Source of the DNA: Arthrobacter sp. FW306-2-2C-D06B
GTDB taxonomy: Bacteria; Actinomycetota; Actinomycetes; Actinomycetales; Micrococcaceae
Reading direction: 5' to 3'
Assembly: GCF_021789175.1 (NCBI RefSeq)
Contig: NZ_CP084560.1
Location: forward strand, 2,232,001-2,296,000
Length of the DNA stretch: 64,000 bases
Each line of letters starts with the position of its first letter. Position 1 is the first letter of the stretch. This document shows, one piece after another, positions 1 through 8,540 of this stretch. The translations under genes were made by a program, and so were the position numbers. The notes under the pieces are model-generated. The model searched no databases. It was not told the DNA's origin and saw only the letters and a program-made list of their open reading frames with translations.

Positions 1-1842
1 GGGGACCACCTTCCGCGGATCCCGTACCACCGTTCCGTGATTTACGAGGCGCACGTCAAGGGCCTGACCCAGCTCCACCCCGAGGTTCCGGAGGAGCAGC
101 GCGGCACCTATGCCGGGGTCGCCCACCCGTCGGTCATTTCCCACTTGCAGAAGCTCGGCGTCACGGCCATCGAACTCATGCCCGTCCACCAGTTCGTCAA
201 TGACGGCACCCTGCAGGACAAGGGGCTGAACAACTACTGGGGCTACAACACGATCGGGTTCTTTGCCCCGCACAACAGCTACAGCTCCGCTGGGGACGCC
301 GGCCAGCAGGTGCAAGACTTCAAGGCCATGGTCCGGTCCCTCCACCGGGCCGGGATCGAGGTCATTCTCGATGTCGTGTACAACCACACCGCCGAAGGCA
401 ACCACCTTGGCCCGACGCTGTCCTTCAAGGGCATCGACAACTCCGCGTACTACCGGCTGATGGAGGGCGACGAGAAGCACTACATGGACTACACGGGCAC
501 CGGCAACTCGCTGAACGTGCGCAGCCCGCATTCCTTGCAGTTGCTCATGGATTCCCTGCGGTATTGGGTCACCGAAATGCATGTGGACGGTTTCCGCTTC
601 GACCTCGCGTCCACGCTGGCCCGTGAGTTCTATGACGTGGACAAGCTGTCGACCTTTTTCGAGCTCATCCAGCAGGATCCGGTGGTTTCGCAGGTCAAGC
701 TGATCGCGGAGCCGTGGGACGTCGGCCCGGGCGGCTACCAGGTGGGCAATTTCCCGCCGCAGTGGACGGAATGGAACGGCAAGTACCGGGACACGGTCCG
801 CGATTTCTGGCGTGGCGAGCCTTCCACCCTGGGCGAGTTCGCGTCCCGGTTGACCGGGTCGGCGGATCTTTACGAGCACTCGGGGCGCCGCCCGGTGGCT
901 TCCATCAACTTCGTCACGGCCCACGACGGCTTCACTTTGGCCGATCTGGTGTCCTACAACGAGAAGCACAACGAGGCGAACGGCGAGGGCAACAACGACG
1001 GCGAATCCCACAACCGTTCCTGGAACTGCGGCGTCGAGGGGCCCACGGAGGATCCCAAGGTCCTGGGCCTTCGTGCCCGCCAGCAGCGGAACTTCATCGC
1101 CTCCATGCTTCTGTCCCAGGGTGTCCCGATGCTGCTGCACGGTGACGAGCTGGGCCGGACGCAGCGGGGCAACAACAACGGCTACTGCCAGGACTCCGAG
1201 CTGACCTGGATCAACTGGGATAGCGTGGACCAGCCGCTCGTGGAGTTCACGGCCGCGGTCAGCGCTTTGCGCGCCAAGCACCCCACCTTCCGCCGCAGCC
1301 GTTTCTTCGACGGACGCCCGGTGCTGCGCGGCGAAGGCGAGAGGCTTCCGGACATCGAATGGCTGGATCCGGATGGAAGCACCATGCAGCCCGAGGACTG
1401 GGACAACGGCTTCGGCCGCTCCGTGGGCGTGTTCCTCAACGGCGACGGCATCCAAGGAAAGGACAACCAGGGACGGCGCATCACGGACGTCAACTTCCTG
1501 CTCTACTTCAACGCCCACGACGACGAAGTCAAGTTCAGGCTGCCCTCCGACGAATACGCGCCGGCCTGGGACATCCTGATCGACACCGCGGGGGAGAGCG
1601 CCGACTCCGAGCCCGTCGAAGCAGACGGCATGATGTCGCTCGCGGCGAAGTCACTCGTAGTGCTTCGTGCGCACAGCGCCCCCGAGGAGGTGCCCGACCA
1701 CTCGGTGGCCGCGTCGCTCGCAGCGCTGACGCATACGGCGACCGCCGAAACCGCGGCGCTCACGTCACCGACCGTTCCGGAGCCGAAGAAGACGAAGAAA
1801 CCGGTGTCCCGGCGGCAGGCGAGCAAGCGGGACACTCCGTGA
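1..1842 (+). CDS. glgX: Glycogen debranching enzyme GlgX, 3' part (5' end outside window)
   Basis: The reading frame is open from base 1, so the true start and N-terminal CBM48 region lie outside the window. About 613 residues are visible. They hold the GH13 landmarks in order: DVVYNHT near base 370 (region I), GFRFDLAS with the nucleophile Asp near 590, LIAEPWDVG with the acid/base Glu near 700, and FVTAHDGFT near 910. The [10 protein letters not shown] motif typical of GlgX/TreX debranching enzymes is present near 1180. The family hydrolyses alpha-1,6 branches of phosphorylase-trimmed glycogen in the cytoplasm. The last ~55 residues are a low-complexity Ala/Thr/Pro/Lys tail outside the catalytic fold. 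An isoamylase/TreX role in trehalose synthesis is an alternative, since treY/treZ neighbours would lie outside the window. Confidence 0.93.
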   Translation, partial: GDHLPRIPYHRSVIYEAHVKGLTQLHPEVPEEQRGTYAGVAHPSVISHLQKLGVTAIELMPVHQFVNDGTLQDKGLNNYWGYNTIGFFAPHNSYSSAGDAGQQVQDFKAMVRSLHRAGIEVILDVVYNHTAEGNHLGPTLSFKGIDNSAYYRLMEGDEKHYMDYTGTGNSLNVRSPHSLQLLMDSLRYWVTEMHVDGFRFDLASTLAREFYDVDKLSTFFELIQQDPVVSQVKLIAEPWDVGPGGYQVGNFPPQWTEWNGKYRDTVRDFWRGEPSTLGEFASRLTGSADLYEHSGRRPVASINFVTAHDGFTLADLVSYNEKHNEANGEGNNDGESHNRSWNCGVEGPTEDPKVLGLRARQQRNFIASMLLSQGVPMLLHGDELGRTQRGNNNGYCQDSELTWINWDSVDQPLVEFTAAVSALRAKHPTFRRSRFFDGRPVLRGEGERLPDIEWLDPDGSTMQPEDWDNGFGRSVGVFLNGDGIQGKDNQGRRITDVNFLLYFNAHDDEVKFRLPSDEYAPAWDILIDTAGESADSEPVEADGMMSLAAKSLVVLRAHSAPEEVPDHSVAASLAALTHTATAETAALTSPTVPEPKKTKKPVSRRQASKRDTP

Positions 1843-1950
1843 ACGGTTGGCGAATTCTCGATCGGGACCTTGCCCGCCAGTAAGCATGCTGATTGACTCA
1901 GAGGCGAAGCGCCGGACCGGCGCTGGTCTTCGTTGCAAAGGAGATGCACC

Positions 1951-2217
1951 ATGGGACTTCTCGCTTTTCTTCTGCTCGGCCTGATCGCCGGCGCCATCGC
2001 AAAGGCCATTCTTCCTGGAAGGCAAGGCGGCGGCTTGCTGATCACCATGCTTCTGGGAGTTGTCGGGGCGTTTCTCGGCGGCTGGATCGGATCCCTCGCC
2101 TTCGGTGGCGGACTGGGAGACTTCTTCGATCTGAGGACCTGGCTGCTCTCCATCCTGGGAGCCGTCATCGTATTGCTGATCTTCGGCGCGCTCAGAGGAC
2201 GCCGAAGCAGGGTCTAA
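1951..2217 (+). CDS. GlsB/YeaQ/YmgE family small membrane protein
   Basis: An 88-residue protein with three hydrophobic segments and the glycine-rich pattern of the GlsB/YeaQ/YmgE (transglycosylase-associated) family, for example GLIAGAIAKAILPGRQGG at the N-terminus. The ATG at 1951 is chosen over an in-frame ATG 18 bases upstream because AAAGGAGA sits at the right distance before it. Members are small integral membrane proteins linked to general stress; no enzymatic role is established. It stands alone after glgX, separated by about 110 bases, and faces the end of the cox/ABC operon. Confidence 0.85.
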   Translation: MGLLAFLLLGLIAGAIAKAILPGRQGGGLLITMLLGVVGAFLGGWIGSLAFGGGLGDFFDLRTWLLSILGAVIVLLIFGALRGRRSRV

Positions 2218-2251
2218 ACGTTGGTGCTTGCGACGCCGTCGATCTCGGCGG

Positions 2252-3352
2252 CTAGTAAGCGACGAGCCGCCGTCGAAGGGACACGGTCCCCAAAACGAGT
2301 CCGACGGCGGCCGTCGCCAGCAGCACGGCCAGGTCCCGGCCGAGGTTTTCGGTCGACTGGTAGAAGATCGCTGCCTCGAGCGCGTCCACTCCGTAAAAGG
2401 TTGGTGTGAAGTGCGCTATGGCCTGGATCCAATCCGGCAAGAACGCCGCAACACTGATTCCTCCGCTGAGGAAAAACAGGTAGATCGACAGATTGATGCC
2501 AGCCCCGGCAACGGCTGAGAAGCGCCGCAGCGCACCTCCCAAAGCCGTCCCGAGCCCAGCGGCCGCCAGCGCGATCAGTCCGATCGCGGCCAGCGCCGGC
2601 AACCAATACCAGCCGGCAGGCCGGAGGACCCCAAAGGCGTACGACAAGACCAGGACCACTGCAGCCACGAGCATGGTTGTTACCCAGCACGCCAGGATCT
2701 TGCCGGCGATCAGCGACCCGCGGCCGATCGGGGAGAGCAACAGCGCTTTGATGGTAAGTTCTTCGAACTCGCGGGCGGCTGCCAACCCGCCGTTGACGAT
2801 CCCCATGATCGTGAGCAGGAGCACGAGAATAGGCACGAGCTGAAACTGGACCAGGTCGACGTCGTGGGGCCTCAGGTCCGATTCGGCGACGCCGACCATA
2901 ATCGGTGTGTCCGGCTGTCCGACATAAAAGTTGGTGATGGCCGCTGGCACTGAACGGCGCAAATCGTTGGTGAAGTCGAGATTCAGGTTGTTGATCTGCA
3001 CGCTGACGGGGTCGGGCCGCCGCGCCCGGTAGTCGTCGTCGAACGTGGCGGGTACGGTTATGACCGCCGCGACTTGGAGCGCGTCCAGGAGGTGGGTGGC
3101 TTCAACAGGGTCGGCCCGTTGGATGCGGAAGGCGTCCGAGCCCTCAAGGATCGAGACGAGTCGCTGCGCCTGCGGCCCGCTGTCCTCAACCACCAGGGCG
3201 ACCGGGTTCCGGCCGACCGCCCCCGCCACCACGAAAATGATCAGCAGGAACGCGACGGGCGGCAACAAGCTGGCCAGAATCGCCGACGGTGTCCGGAACC
3301 AGGTCAGGATGTCTTTCGCCGCAATGGCGAGCACGGCACGTCCGGCGGCCAT
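2252..3352 (-). CDS. ABC-2 type transporter permease (second of pair)
   Basis: The product has about 366 residues: one N-terminal membrane segment, a large extracytoplasmic domain, then about five C-terminal membrane segments, the ABC-2 (PF12698-like) layout. The ATG at 3352 is used because it overlaps the stop codon of the upstream permease in a TGATG, indicating translational coupling; an in-frame start 42 bases upstream lies inside the neighbour. It shares the motif NNLNLDFTNDLRRSVP with the upstream permease (NNLNVDFTNDIRRAVP), so the two are paralogues likely to form a heterodimer. The family exports lipids, drugs or polymers; the substrate here is unknown. It is the last gene of the cox operon. 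Confidence 0.85.
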   Translation of the reverse strand: MAAGRAVLAIAAKDILTWFRTPSAILASLLPPVAFLLIIFVVAGAVGRNPVALVVEDSGPQAQRLVSILEGSDAFRIQRADPVEATHLLDALQVAAVITVPATFDDDYRARRPDPVSVQINNLNLDFTNDLRRSVPAAITNFYVGQPDTPIMVGVAESDLRPHDVDLVQFQLVPILVLLLTIMGIVNGGLAAAREFEELTIKALLLSPIGRGSLIAGKILACWVTTMLVAAVVLVLSYAFGVLRPAGWYWLPALAAIGLIALAAAGLGTALGGALRRFSAVAGAGINLSIYLFFLSGGISVAAFLPDWIQAIAHFTPTFYGVDALEAAIFYQSTENLGRDLAVLLATAAVGLVLGTVSLRRRLVAY

Positions 3353-4461
3353 CAGTGCCTCGCGCCCCGCCGGCCGAACACGGATGCTGCGCACCCGATG
3401 GCCGCCACGCTGAAGGCTGCGAGCACGATGGCGTCCACAGTCAGGCCTTGCGGAGCCGTCTGGTAGCCGTGGAAGGCGTGCTGGAAGGCGGCGATCGCAT
3501 AGGTGAGGGGCGATATCGCGGCGATCCCCCCGGGGATGGTGCCCAGCCAGTTCGCCGGTCCGAACGGTCCGCTCAAGAAAAACAGAGGAAGAACGGCCGC
3601 GATGGACAGGGGGATTGCCTGCTGCCTCCGACGGACCAGAATCCCGACGAGGACGCCGAGGGCGAGGAACGCGGCCAGAATCACGAGCCCGAAGCCCAAC
3701 ACTTCGAGTGGATAGACCGGATGGACCCCGATAAAGAGGACCACGACGGCGAGTAGCAGCAGCGCGGACGCCACCGCGAGGACTGCGGCCCCCAATACTT
3801 TGCCCACTCCGATGGTCAAACGGCCCACAGGCGCCAGTGCGAGTTCCTTGATGGTCCCGAGTTCGTAGTCCCGCGCGGTATTGACGCTGCCCTGCAGTTG
3901 GGACGCGAGCATCAGGCCGGCAACCATGATGCTCACGGCGAGGTACGGAATGTACCCGGTGTCCTGGGCCTGCACGTCGGATTCGCGGGCTGTCACCACC
4001 ACCTGGTCGGGGAAGGCGTTGGCGTAGAAGGACGTGATGGACAGGGGCACCGCCCTACGGATGTCGTTGGTGAAGTCGACGTTGAGGTTGTTGACTTCCA
4101 CCGGAATCTCGATTCGCGCTCGGGCGGCAAGGGCGGCGTCGAACTCTTGTGGCACGGTGACGACGGCGACAATGCTGCCGGAGCGGATCTCCCGTTCTGC
4201 ATCAGCCGGGGTCGCGGTGTGGATGATGAACGAATGTGCGCCGTCCATGGCCTGGACGAAACGTTCGGCCAACGGTCCGTGGTCCTTCATCACGACGGCG
4301 ATCGGTGCCTGGCCGCCGCTGAGCGCGAAGAGCAGGAACAGAAGCAAAAAGTTGATCGGGATGAGGACGCCGATGATGGCGAACAACGGCTCCCGGAGGG
4401 TGAGGCGGATGTCCGTCGCCGCCACGGCGCGGACCACACGCAGGTCATGGCGGAGGCTCAT
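3352..4461 (-). CDS. ABC-2 type transporter permease (first of pair)
   Basis: A 369-residue protein with an N-terminal membrane segment (about residues 22-48), an extracytoplasmic domain to about 170 and five or six further membrane segments, typical of ABC-2 permeases. Its ATG overlaps the stop of the ATPase gene by four bases (ATGA), and its own stop overlaps the next permease start. The three genes therefore encode one transporter. It is an exporter by family, since no solute-binding protein is present. Location directly behind coxD-coxE is unusual and is discussed in the findings. Confidence 0.87.
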   Translation of the reverse strand: MSLRHDLRVVRAVAATDIRLTLREPLFAIIGVLIPINFLLLFLLFALSGGQAPIAVVMKDHGPLAERFVQAMDGAHSFIIHTATPADAEREIRSGSIVAVVTVPQEFDAALAARARIEIPVEVNNLNVDFTNDIRRAVPLSITSFYANAFPDQVVVTARESDVQAQDTGYIPYLAVSIMVAGLMLASQLQGSVNTARDYELGTIKELALAPVGRLTIGVGKVLGAAVLAVASALLLLAVVVLFIGVHPVYPLEVLGFGLVILAAFLALGVLVGILVRRRQQAIPLSIAAVLPLFFLSGPFGPANWLGTIPGGIAAISPLTYAIAAFQHAFHGYQTAPQGLTVDAIVLAAFSVAAIGCAASVFGRRGARH

Positions 4462-5396
4462 TCCCGGAGTTCCTTGCCCGTCAAGCTCAGGAAGACCTCG
4501 TCGAGGCTCGGTTCCCGGCTCTGGATCTCCTCCAGGCTCGTGGATCCGACGACGGCGGTGACGACCTTGCCGGTGACGTCGGCACCGCCCTCCACACTGA
4601 CCTTCAGTGAGCCGTCGGAAGCAATTGCCGAGACAACGCCGGGGAGCGCAAGGACCTTTCGAATGATGTCCTCCCCGGGGGCCGGATGGGTGCGCATTTC
4701 AAGCATGGTGTCACCAAAGCTGCGCCGCAGCTTGGATGGCGAATCGAGTGCCACCAGCCGTCCGCGGTCGATGATGGCCAAACGATCGCACAAGGCGTTG
4801 GCTTCCTCAAGGTAGTTGCTGGTGATGAGTACGGTGGTGCCGTGATCCTTGAGTTCGAGGATCCGGTCCCAGAGGGCATGCCTGCTTTGCACGTCGACAC
4901 CGAGGGTCGGTTCGTCGAAGTAGAGCAGTTCGGGTTCGTGGAGGAGCGCCCGGACCAGGGCCAGGCGTCGTTTCATGCCGCCGGAGAAGGTGGAAACGCG
5001 GCTCTTCCGGCGCTCCTCAAGCTGCGCTAGCTCGAGCAGCGAGGTGATCCGTTTGTCGAGGCCCTGCCGGGGAACGTCGAAGAGATCGGCATGAAACCGG
5101 AGGTTGGCTTCTGCTGTGAGCTCTTCGTAAAGTGCGTTCTCCTGCGGTACCGTCCCGAGCGAGCGACGGATTCCGCGCGGATCCTTCAGCAGGTCGATGC
5201 CCAGGACCCTGACCGCGCCGGAGCTTGGGCGGCTGAGGCCGCTGATCATGTCGATGGTGGTCGTCTTGCCTGAGCCGTTGGGGCCGAGAAGGCCGAAAAT
5301 CTCCCCGCGCTCCACCTGCAGGCTGAGATCGTCGACGGCGGTCAGGGAGCCGAATCGCTTGGTCACGCCTATGAGCTCAATGGCCGTTTCAGTCAT
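4458..5396 (-). CDS. ABC transporter ATP-binding protein (ABC-2 exporter type)
   Basis: A 312-residue ATPase with Walker A GPNGSGKT (about residue 36), signature TFSGGMKRRL (about 139), Walker B LLYFDEPTLGVD (about 158) and a C-terminal extension of the DrrA/CcmA type. It would energise the two permeases downstream. The ATG at 5396 lies inside the end of coxE (overlap 5389-5396, eight bases), so its translation is likely coupled to coxE and the exporter belongs to the CO dehydrogenase transcription unit. The family handles drugs, lipids or other hydrophobic exports; nothing in the sequence names the substrate. Confidence 0.92.
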   Translation of the reverse strand: MTETAIELIGVTKRFGSLTAVDDLSLQVERGEIFGLLGPNGSGKTTTIDMISGLSRPSSGAVRVLGIDLLKDPRGIRRSLGTVPQENALYEELTAEANLRFHADLFDVPRQGLDKRITSLLELAQLEERRKSRVSTFSGGMKRRLALVRALLHEPELLYFDEPTLGVDVQSRHALWDRILELKDHGTTVLITSNYLEEANALCDRLAIIDRGRLVALDSPSKLRRSFGDTMLEMRTHPAPGEDIIRKVLALPGVVSAIASDGSLKVSVEGGADVTGKVVTAVVGSTSLEEIQSREPSLDEVFLSLTGKELRE

Positions 5397-6663
5397 GCCT
5401 TTCCTCCCCTGCTGTCGGTTGCACTGCCTGCTTCTTTGTCGGGCGTGGCCGCTGGGCGCGAATGGCGGCTGTGGCTTCCGTCAAAGCGGCGTAGCTGTGC
5501 CCACTGACGAAGGCGTCGCAGTAGGGCAGCGCTGCGGCCATTCCGCCCGCCAACGGTTGGTAGTCCGTGCCGGCCTTCCTCGGATTGACCCAGATGATCC
5601 GGTAAGCAAGCCGCCGTAGCCGCGCCATCTGGGAGTCCACGAGTTCCGGGGCATCCTGTGCCCAACCGTCGGAGAGCACCACAATGACCGCACCCCGGGC
5701 CAGCCCGCGGCGTCCATAGCCATCGATGAAGCGCCGGAGGCTCTCCGCCAGACGCGTGCCACCCGCCCAGTCGGGGGCGGCCGCGGCTCCCAGGGCCAAG
5801 GCTTTGTCTGCGTTCCGGTTCGAAAGCTGCCGGGTCAGCCTGGTCAGCCGGGTGGAAAACACGAACGCCTCGGCCTGTGCGCCGGCCACCGCGCCCTGCA
5901 GCAGGGAAAGAAAGACTTGTGAGTACGGTTCCATGGAGCCGGATACATCGCATAGGAACACGAGGCGGCGCGGACGCGGACGACGGCGGGAATAGACCAA
6001 GGAGCTTGCGTCGCCACCGGTGCGCAGAGCCGCGCGGATGGTGCGCCGGAGGTCGAGCCGTGCGCCACTATGCGCCCCTTGGCGTGTCCGGCGGCTTCGG
6101 CGCTCCGGGGTAGCCAGCACGATGCGCCGCACCAGCTGGCGCACCTGTGCAGCTTCTTCGGGTGTCAGCTCGGCAAAGGACTTCCCATGCAGGTGCTCGT
6201 CAGGGGAGGCCATGGCCAGGATTGCCTCGAACTCCGGTGCATTGGATTCGTGGTTCTCTACCCCGGGAGTGGAGACGGGTGCCCGCGACGCCGGGACGCG
6301 ACCGTCGGCCTGGGCCACGCGTCGTTCGCTTGGAGCGGTCCGGGTGTGCTCGGCCGCGCCGATTGCCGGCGGACTATTGGTATCGCCGCGGGTGTCAGCC
6401 GGATCGAGCATCCCGTCGAATGCGGCCGAAAAGACGGCGTCGAATACCGGTAGTTGTTCGTGTGAGGAGACGAGCGCCACCCGGCACGTCCAGTACAGCG
6501 GCTCACGGGCAGTAGGGGGAACGATCCTGAGCGCCCGGGCAAGCCAGGCAGCGCGGTCAGGGGAACCCGGCAACCCTGCACGGCGCAGCGCCGTGCTGAA
6601 CCCCACCGCCAAAGCCGCAGCGTCCACGCCGGCCAAGCCATCCCTGAGTACAGGCTCAGTCAT
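5389..6663 (-). CDS. coxE: CoxE-like von Willebrand factor A domain protein
   Basis: A 424-residue protein of the CoxE/VWA family. The C-terminal half carries a complete MIDAS metal site: DVSGS (about residue 241), a Thr in GGTRLAES (about 305) and an Asp in VLSDGWA (about 335). The middle region (about 145-190) contains the LTPEEAAQVRQLVRRI helix seen before the VWA fold in this family. In Oligotropha, CoxE works with CoxD and CoxF in assembling the Mo-S-Cu active site of CO dehydrogenase, with CoxE and CoxF linked to copper insertion (recalled from the literature). The start overlaps the end of coxD by eight bases. Confidence 0.88.
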   Translation of the reverse strand: MTEPVLRDGLAGVDAAALAVGFSTALRRAGLPGSPDRAAWLARALRIVPPTAREPLYWTCRVALVSSHEQLPVFDAVFSAAFDGMLDPADTRGDTNSPPAIGAAEHTRTAPSERRVAQADGRVPASRAPVSTPGVENHESNAPEFEAILAMASPDEHLHGKSFAELTPEEAAQVRQLVRRIVLATPERRSRRTRQGAHSGARLDLRRTIRAALRTGGDASSLVYSRRRPRPRRLVFLCDVSGSMEPYSQVFLSLLQGAVAGAQAEAFVFSTRLTRLTRQLSNRNADKALALGAAAAPDWAGGTRLAESLRRFIDGYGRRGLARGAVIVVLSDGWAQDAPELVDSQMARLRRLAYRIIWVNPRKAGTDYQPLAGGMAAALPYCDAFVSGHSYAALTEATAAIRAQRPRPTKKQAVQPTAGEERHD

Positions 6664-7576
6664 GGCCGCCGGCCACCCATGCCGGTCCGCGGGCCCAGGC
6701 GATGTCCAGATCGTCGCGATTCTTCAGGACCGAACCCCAGGTCTGTTTCACCGCCGGCGGGTTCAGTCGTTCCACGCCGAGCACCGTCAGGGCGGACACC
6801 CAGTCGATCGCCTCCGCGATACCCGGGGGTTTGGCCATGTCCAGGGACCGCAGCCTCGTGATGGCCGCCGCGGCATCCAGGACGAGCGGCTCGGCGCTCC
6901 CGGGCACCCTGCGGCGGACGATCGCGGCGATGCGCTCCGGCCGGGGGTAGTCAATCCAGTGGTACAGGCAGCGCCGGGTCAACGCGTCGTGCAGGTCCCG
7001 GGTCCGGTTGGAGGTGAGGACGACGACGGGCGGGTGCGTCGCGCGAATGGTGCCCAGCTCGGGAATCGTCACCGCGGCCTCAGCCAACAGCTCAAAAGTG
7101 AAGGCCTCGAACTCAGCGTCGGCCCGGTCGATCTCGTCCAGCAGCAGGACGGCCGGACGCGGGCCGGGATGCTCGATCGCCTTCAGCAGCGGGCGGCGAA
7201 GCAGGTACTGTTCCCCGAAAAGGTCGGACTCGTCCACGCGGACGTCCCGGACTTCAGCCAAGCGGATGCCCAGAAGTTGGCGTTGATGGTTCCACTCGTA
7301 CAGGGCCTCGCCCACGTCGATGCCCTCATAGCACTGCAAGCGATACAAGGGCGTGTCGAGCACCTTGGCCAGCGCCTTTGCAGCCTCGGTCTTCCCGACG
7401 CCGGCCTCACCCTCAAGCAGGATGGGTTGCGGCAAGCGGATAGCCAGGAACAACGCGGTCGCCAGTCCGACGTCGGCAAGGTAGTCGCCGTCGTCGAGTG
7501 CGGTCATGAGCGCGGAAACGTCCGGGACAAGACGCCGGACATCGTCTTCCGCACCCGCCCGCACCGGCCCGGTCAT
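6656..7576 (-). CDS. coxD: CoxD-like MoxR-family AAA+ ATPase
   Basis: A 306-residue AAA+ ATPase with Walker A GEAGVGKTE (about residue 57), Walker B VLLLDEIDRAD (about 144), sensor 1 in VVLTSNRTRDLHDALTRRC and the MoxR-type spacing. CoxD is a membrane-associated chaperone-like ATPase needed to sulfurate the molybdenum site of CO dehydrogenase, and it pairs with a VWA protein, here the overlapping coxE gene. It follows the xdhC/coxF gene after 21 bases in the same direction. Function is assigned from the family plus its place in an otherwise clear cox operon. Confidence 0.9.
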   Translation of the reverse strand: MTGPVRAGAEDDVRRLVPDVSALMTALDDGDYLADVGLATALFLAIRLPQPILLEGEAGVGKTEAAKALAKVLDTPLYRLQCYEGIDVGEALYEWNHQRQLLGIRLAEVRDVRVDESDLFGEQYLLRRPLLKAIEHPGPRPAVLLLDEIDRADAEFEAFTFELLAEAAVTIPELGTIRATHPPVVVLTSNRTRDLHDALTRRCLYHWIDYPRPERIAAIVRRRVPGSAEPLVLDAAAAITRLRSLDMAKPPGIAEAIDWVSALTVLGVERLNPPAVKQTWGSVLKNRDDLDIAWARGPAWVAGGHD

Positions 7577-7597
7577 CGTTCACGTCCCAGCCGGGGC

Positions 7598-8539
7598 TCA
7601 CGACGCGGTGGCATAGCGTTCCGGTTCGGCGAGGAACGCCCTCCTGCATCCAGGGGAACAGAAGTAGTATGTCGTTCCGGCGTACTCGGCGTGCAGCGTA
7701 GACTCAACAGCCGCGACGCTCATGCCGCAGACGGGGTCCACGGCGCTCGCCGGCTCGGTGCTCGGGGGCGCCGGATCCGCCGTCGTGGTGTCTGCCGTCG
7801 TGGTGTCTGCAGCCCCGCCAGGGTGGCGCACGGACACAAGCTCGGCCAGGATCGACAGTGCGATCTCGGCAGGCGTCCGGCCGCCCAGCAGCAGTCCGGC
7901 CGGGCTGTGCACCCGTGCACGCTGGCCGTCGTCGACGTCGAGCGAGGCCAGGACGGCGGCGCCGCGCGTGCGGCTGGCGACGAGGGCGACGTATGGCACC
8001 CCTAGCCGGAGCGCCGCCTCCAACGCGGGCTCCTCGTCCCGGCCCTGGGAAGCGACAATCAGGGCGGCGTCGTCGGCACGCGGTTCCGCGGCGGCTCCGT
8101 CGCTGAGTTCCATGTCCAGGTCGAGGATGGCACCCAAGGCGCCCAACGCCTGTGCCACGGGGGTCGCGCCGACCACCACCACCCGGGGAGCAGGCATGTG
8201 CGGCTCAAGGAAGATCTCCACCGCGCCGCCGCTGAGGCAGGGGTTTGCGACCTCGACGGCGCCCTCCTCGCGGGTGCGGGACGGCTCGCCGGCGACGACG
8301 CGCAGCAGCAGGGGTTCATGCTTGGACAGCGTCTGCAGGCCGTATTCGCGCACGGAGGCCTCGACGCAGGTGCCGCCAAGGAACCCGTCGATGTCCCCGT
8401 TGGCCAGCACCAGGGCGGTGTCCCCGGCGTGGGCGCTGGTGGGGTGCTGCGCGCGAACTACCGTGGCACGCACAAACGGTTCCCGGCGCTCCACAAGTTC
8501 CTGTGCCCTCGCCGCCAGGGCTTCTCCATGCAGGGGCAT
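7598..8539 (-). CDS. coxF: XdhC/CoxF-family maturation protein with C-terminal YHS domain
   Basis: A 313-residue two-part protein. Residues 1-~230 are XdhC/CoxF-like: an N-terminal domain with GGTCVEASV (about residue 55) and a Rossmann-like half beginning VVVVGATPVAQALG (about 123). XdhC proteins bind and protect the molybdenum cofactor and help its sulfuration before insertion. After an Ala/Asp/Thr-rich linker (about 235-260) comes a YHS domain, DPVCGM to YYFCSPGC, with all three cysteines intact; such domains bind copper and other heavy metals. The ATG starts one base after the coxL stop. The fusion fits an enzyme whose active site needs both Mo and Cu. Confidence 0.88.
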   Translation of the reverse strand: MPLHGEALAARAQELVERREPFVRATVVRAQHPTSAHAGDTALVLANGDIDGFLGGTCVEASVREYGLQTLSKHEPLLLRVVAGEPSRTREEGAVEVANPCLSGGAVEIFLEPHMPAPRVVVVGATPVAQALGALGAILDLDMELSDGAAAEPRADDAALIVASQGRDEEPALEAALRLGVPYVALVASRTRGAAVLASLDVDDGQRARVHSPAGLLLGGRTPAEIALSILAELVSVRHPGGAADTTTADTTTADPAPPSTEPASAVDPVCGMSVAAVESTLHAEYAGTTYYFCSPGCRRAFLAEPERYATAS

Positions 8540-8540
8540 G

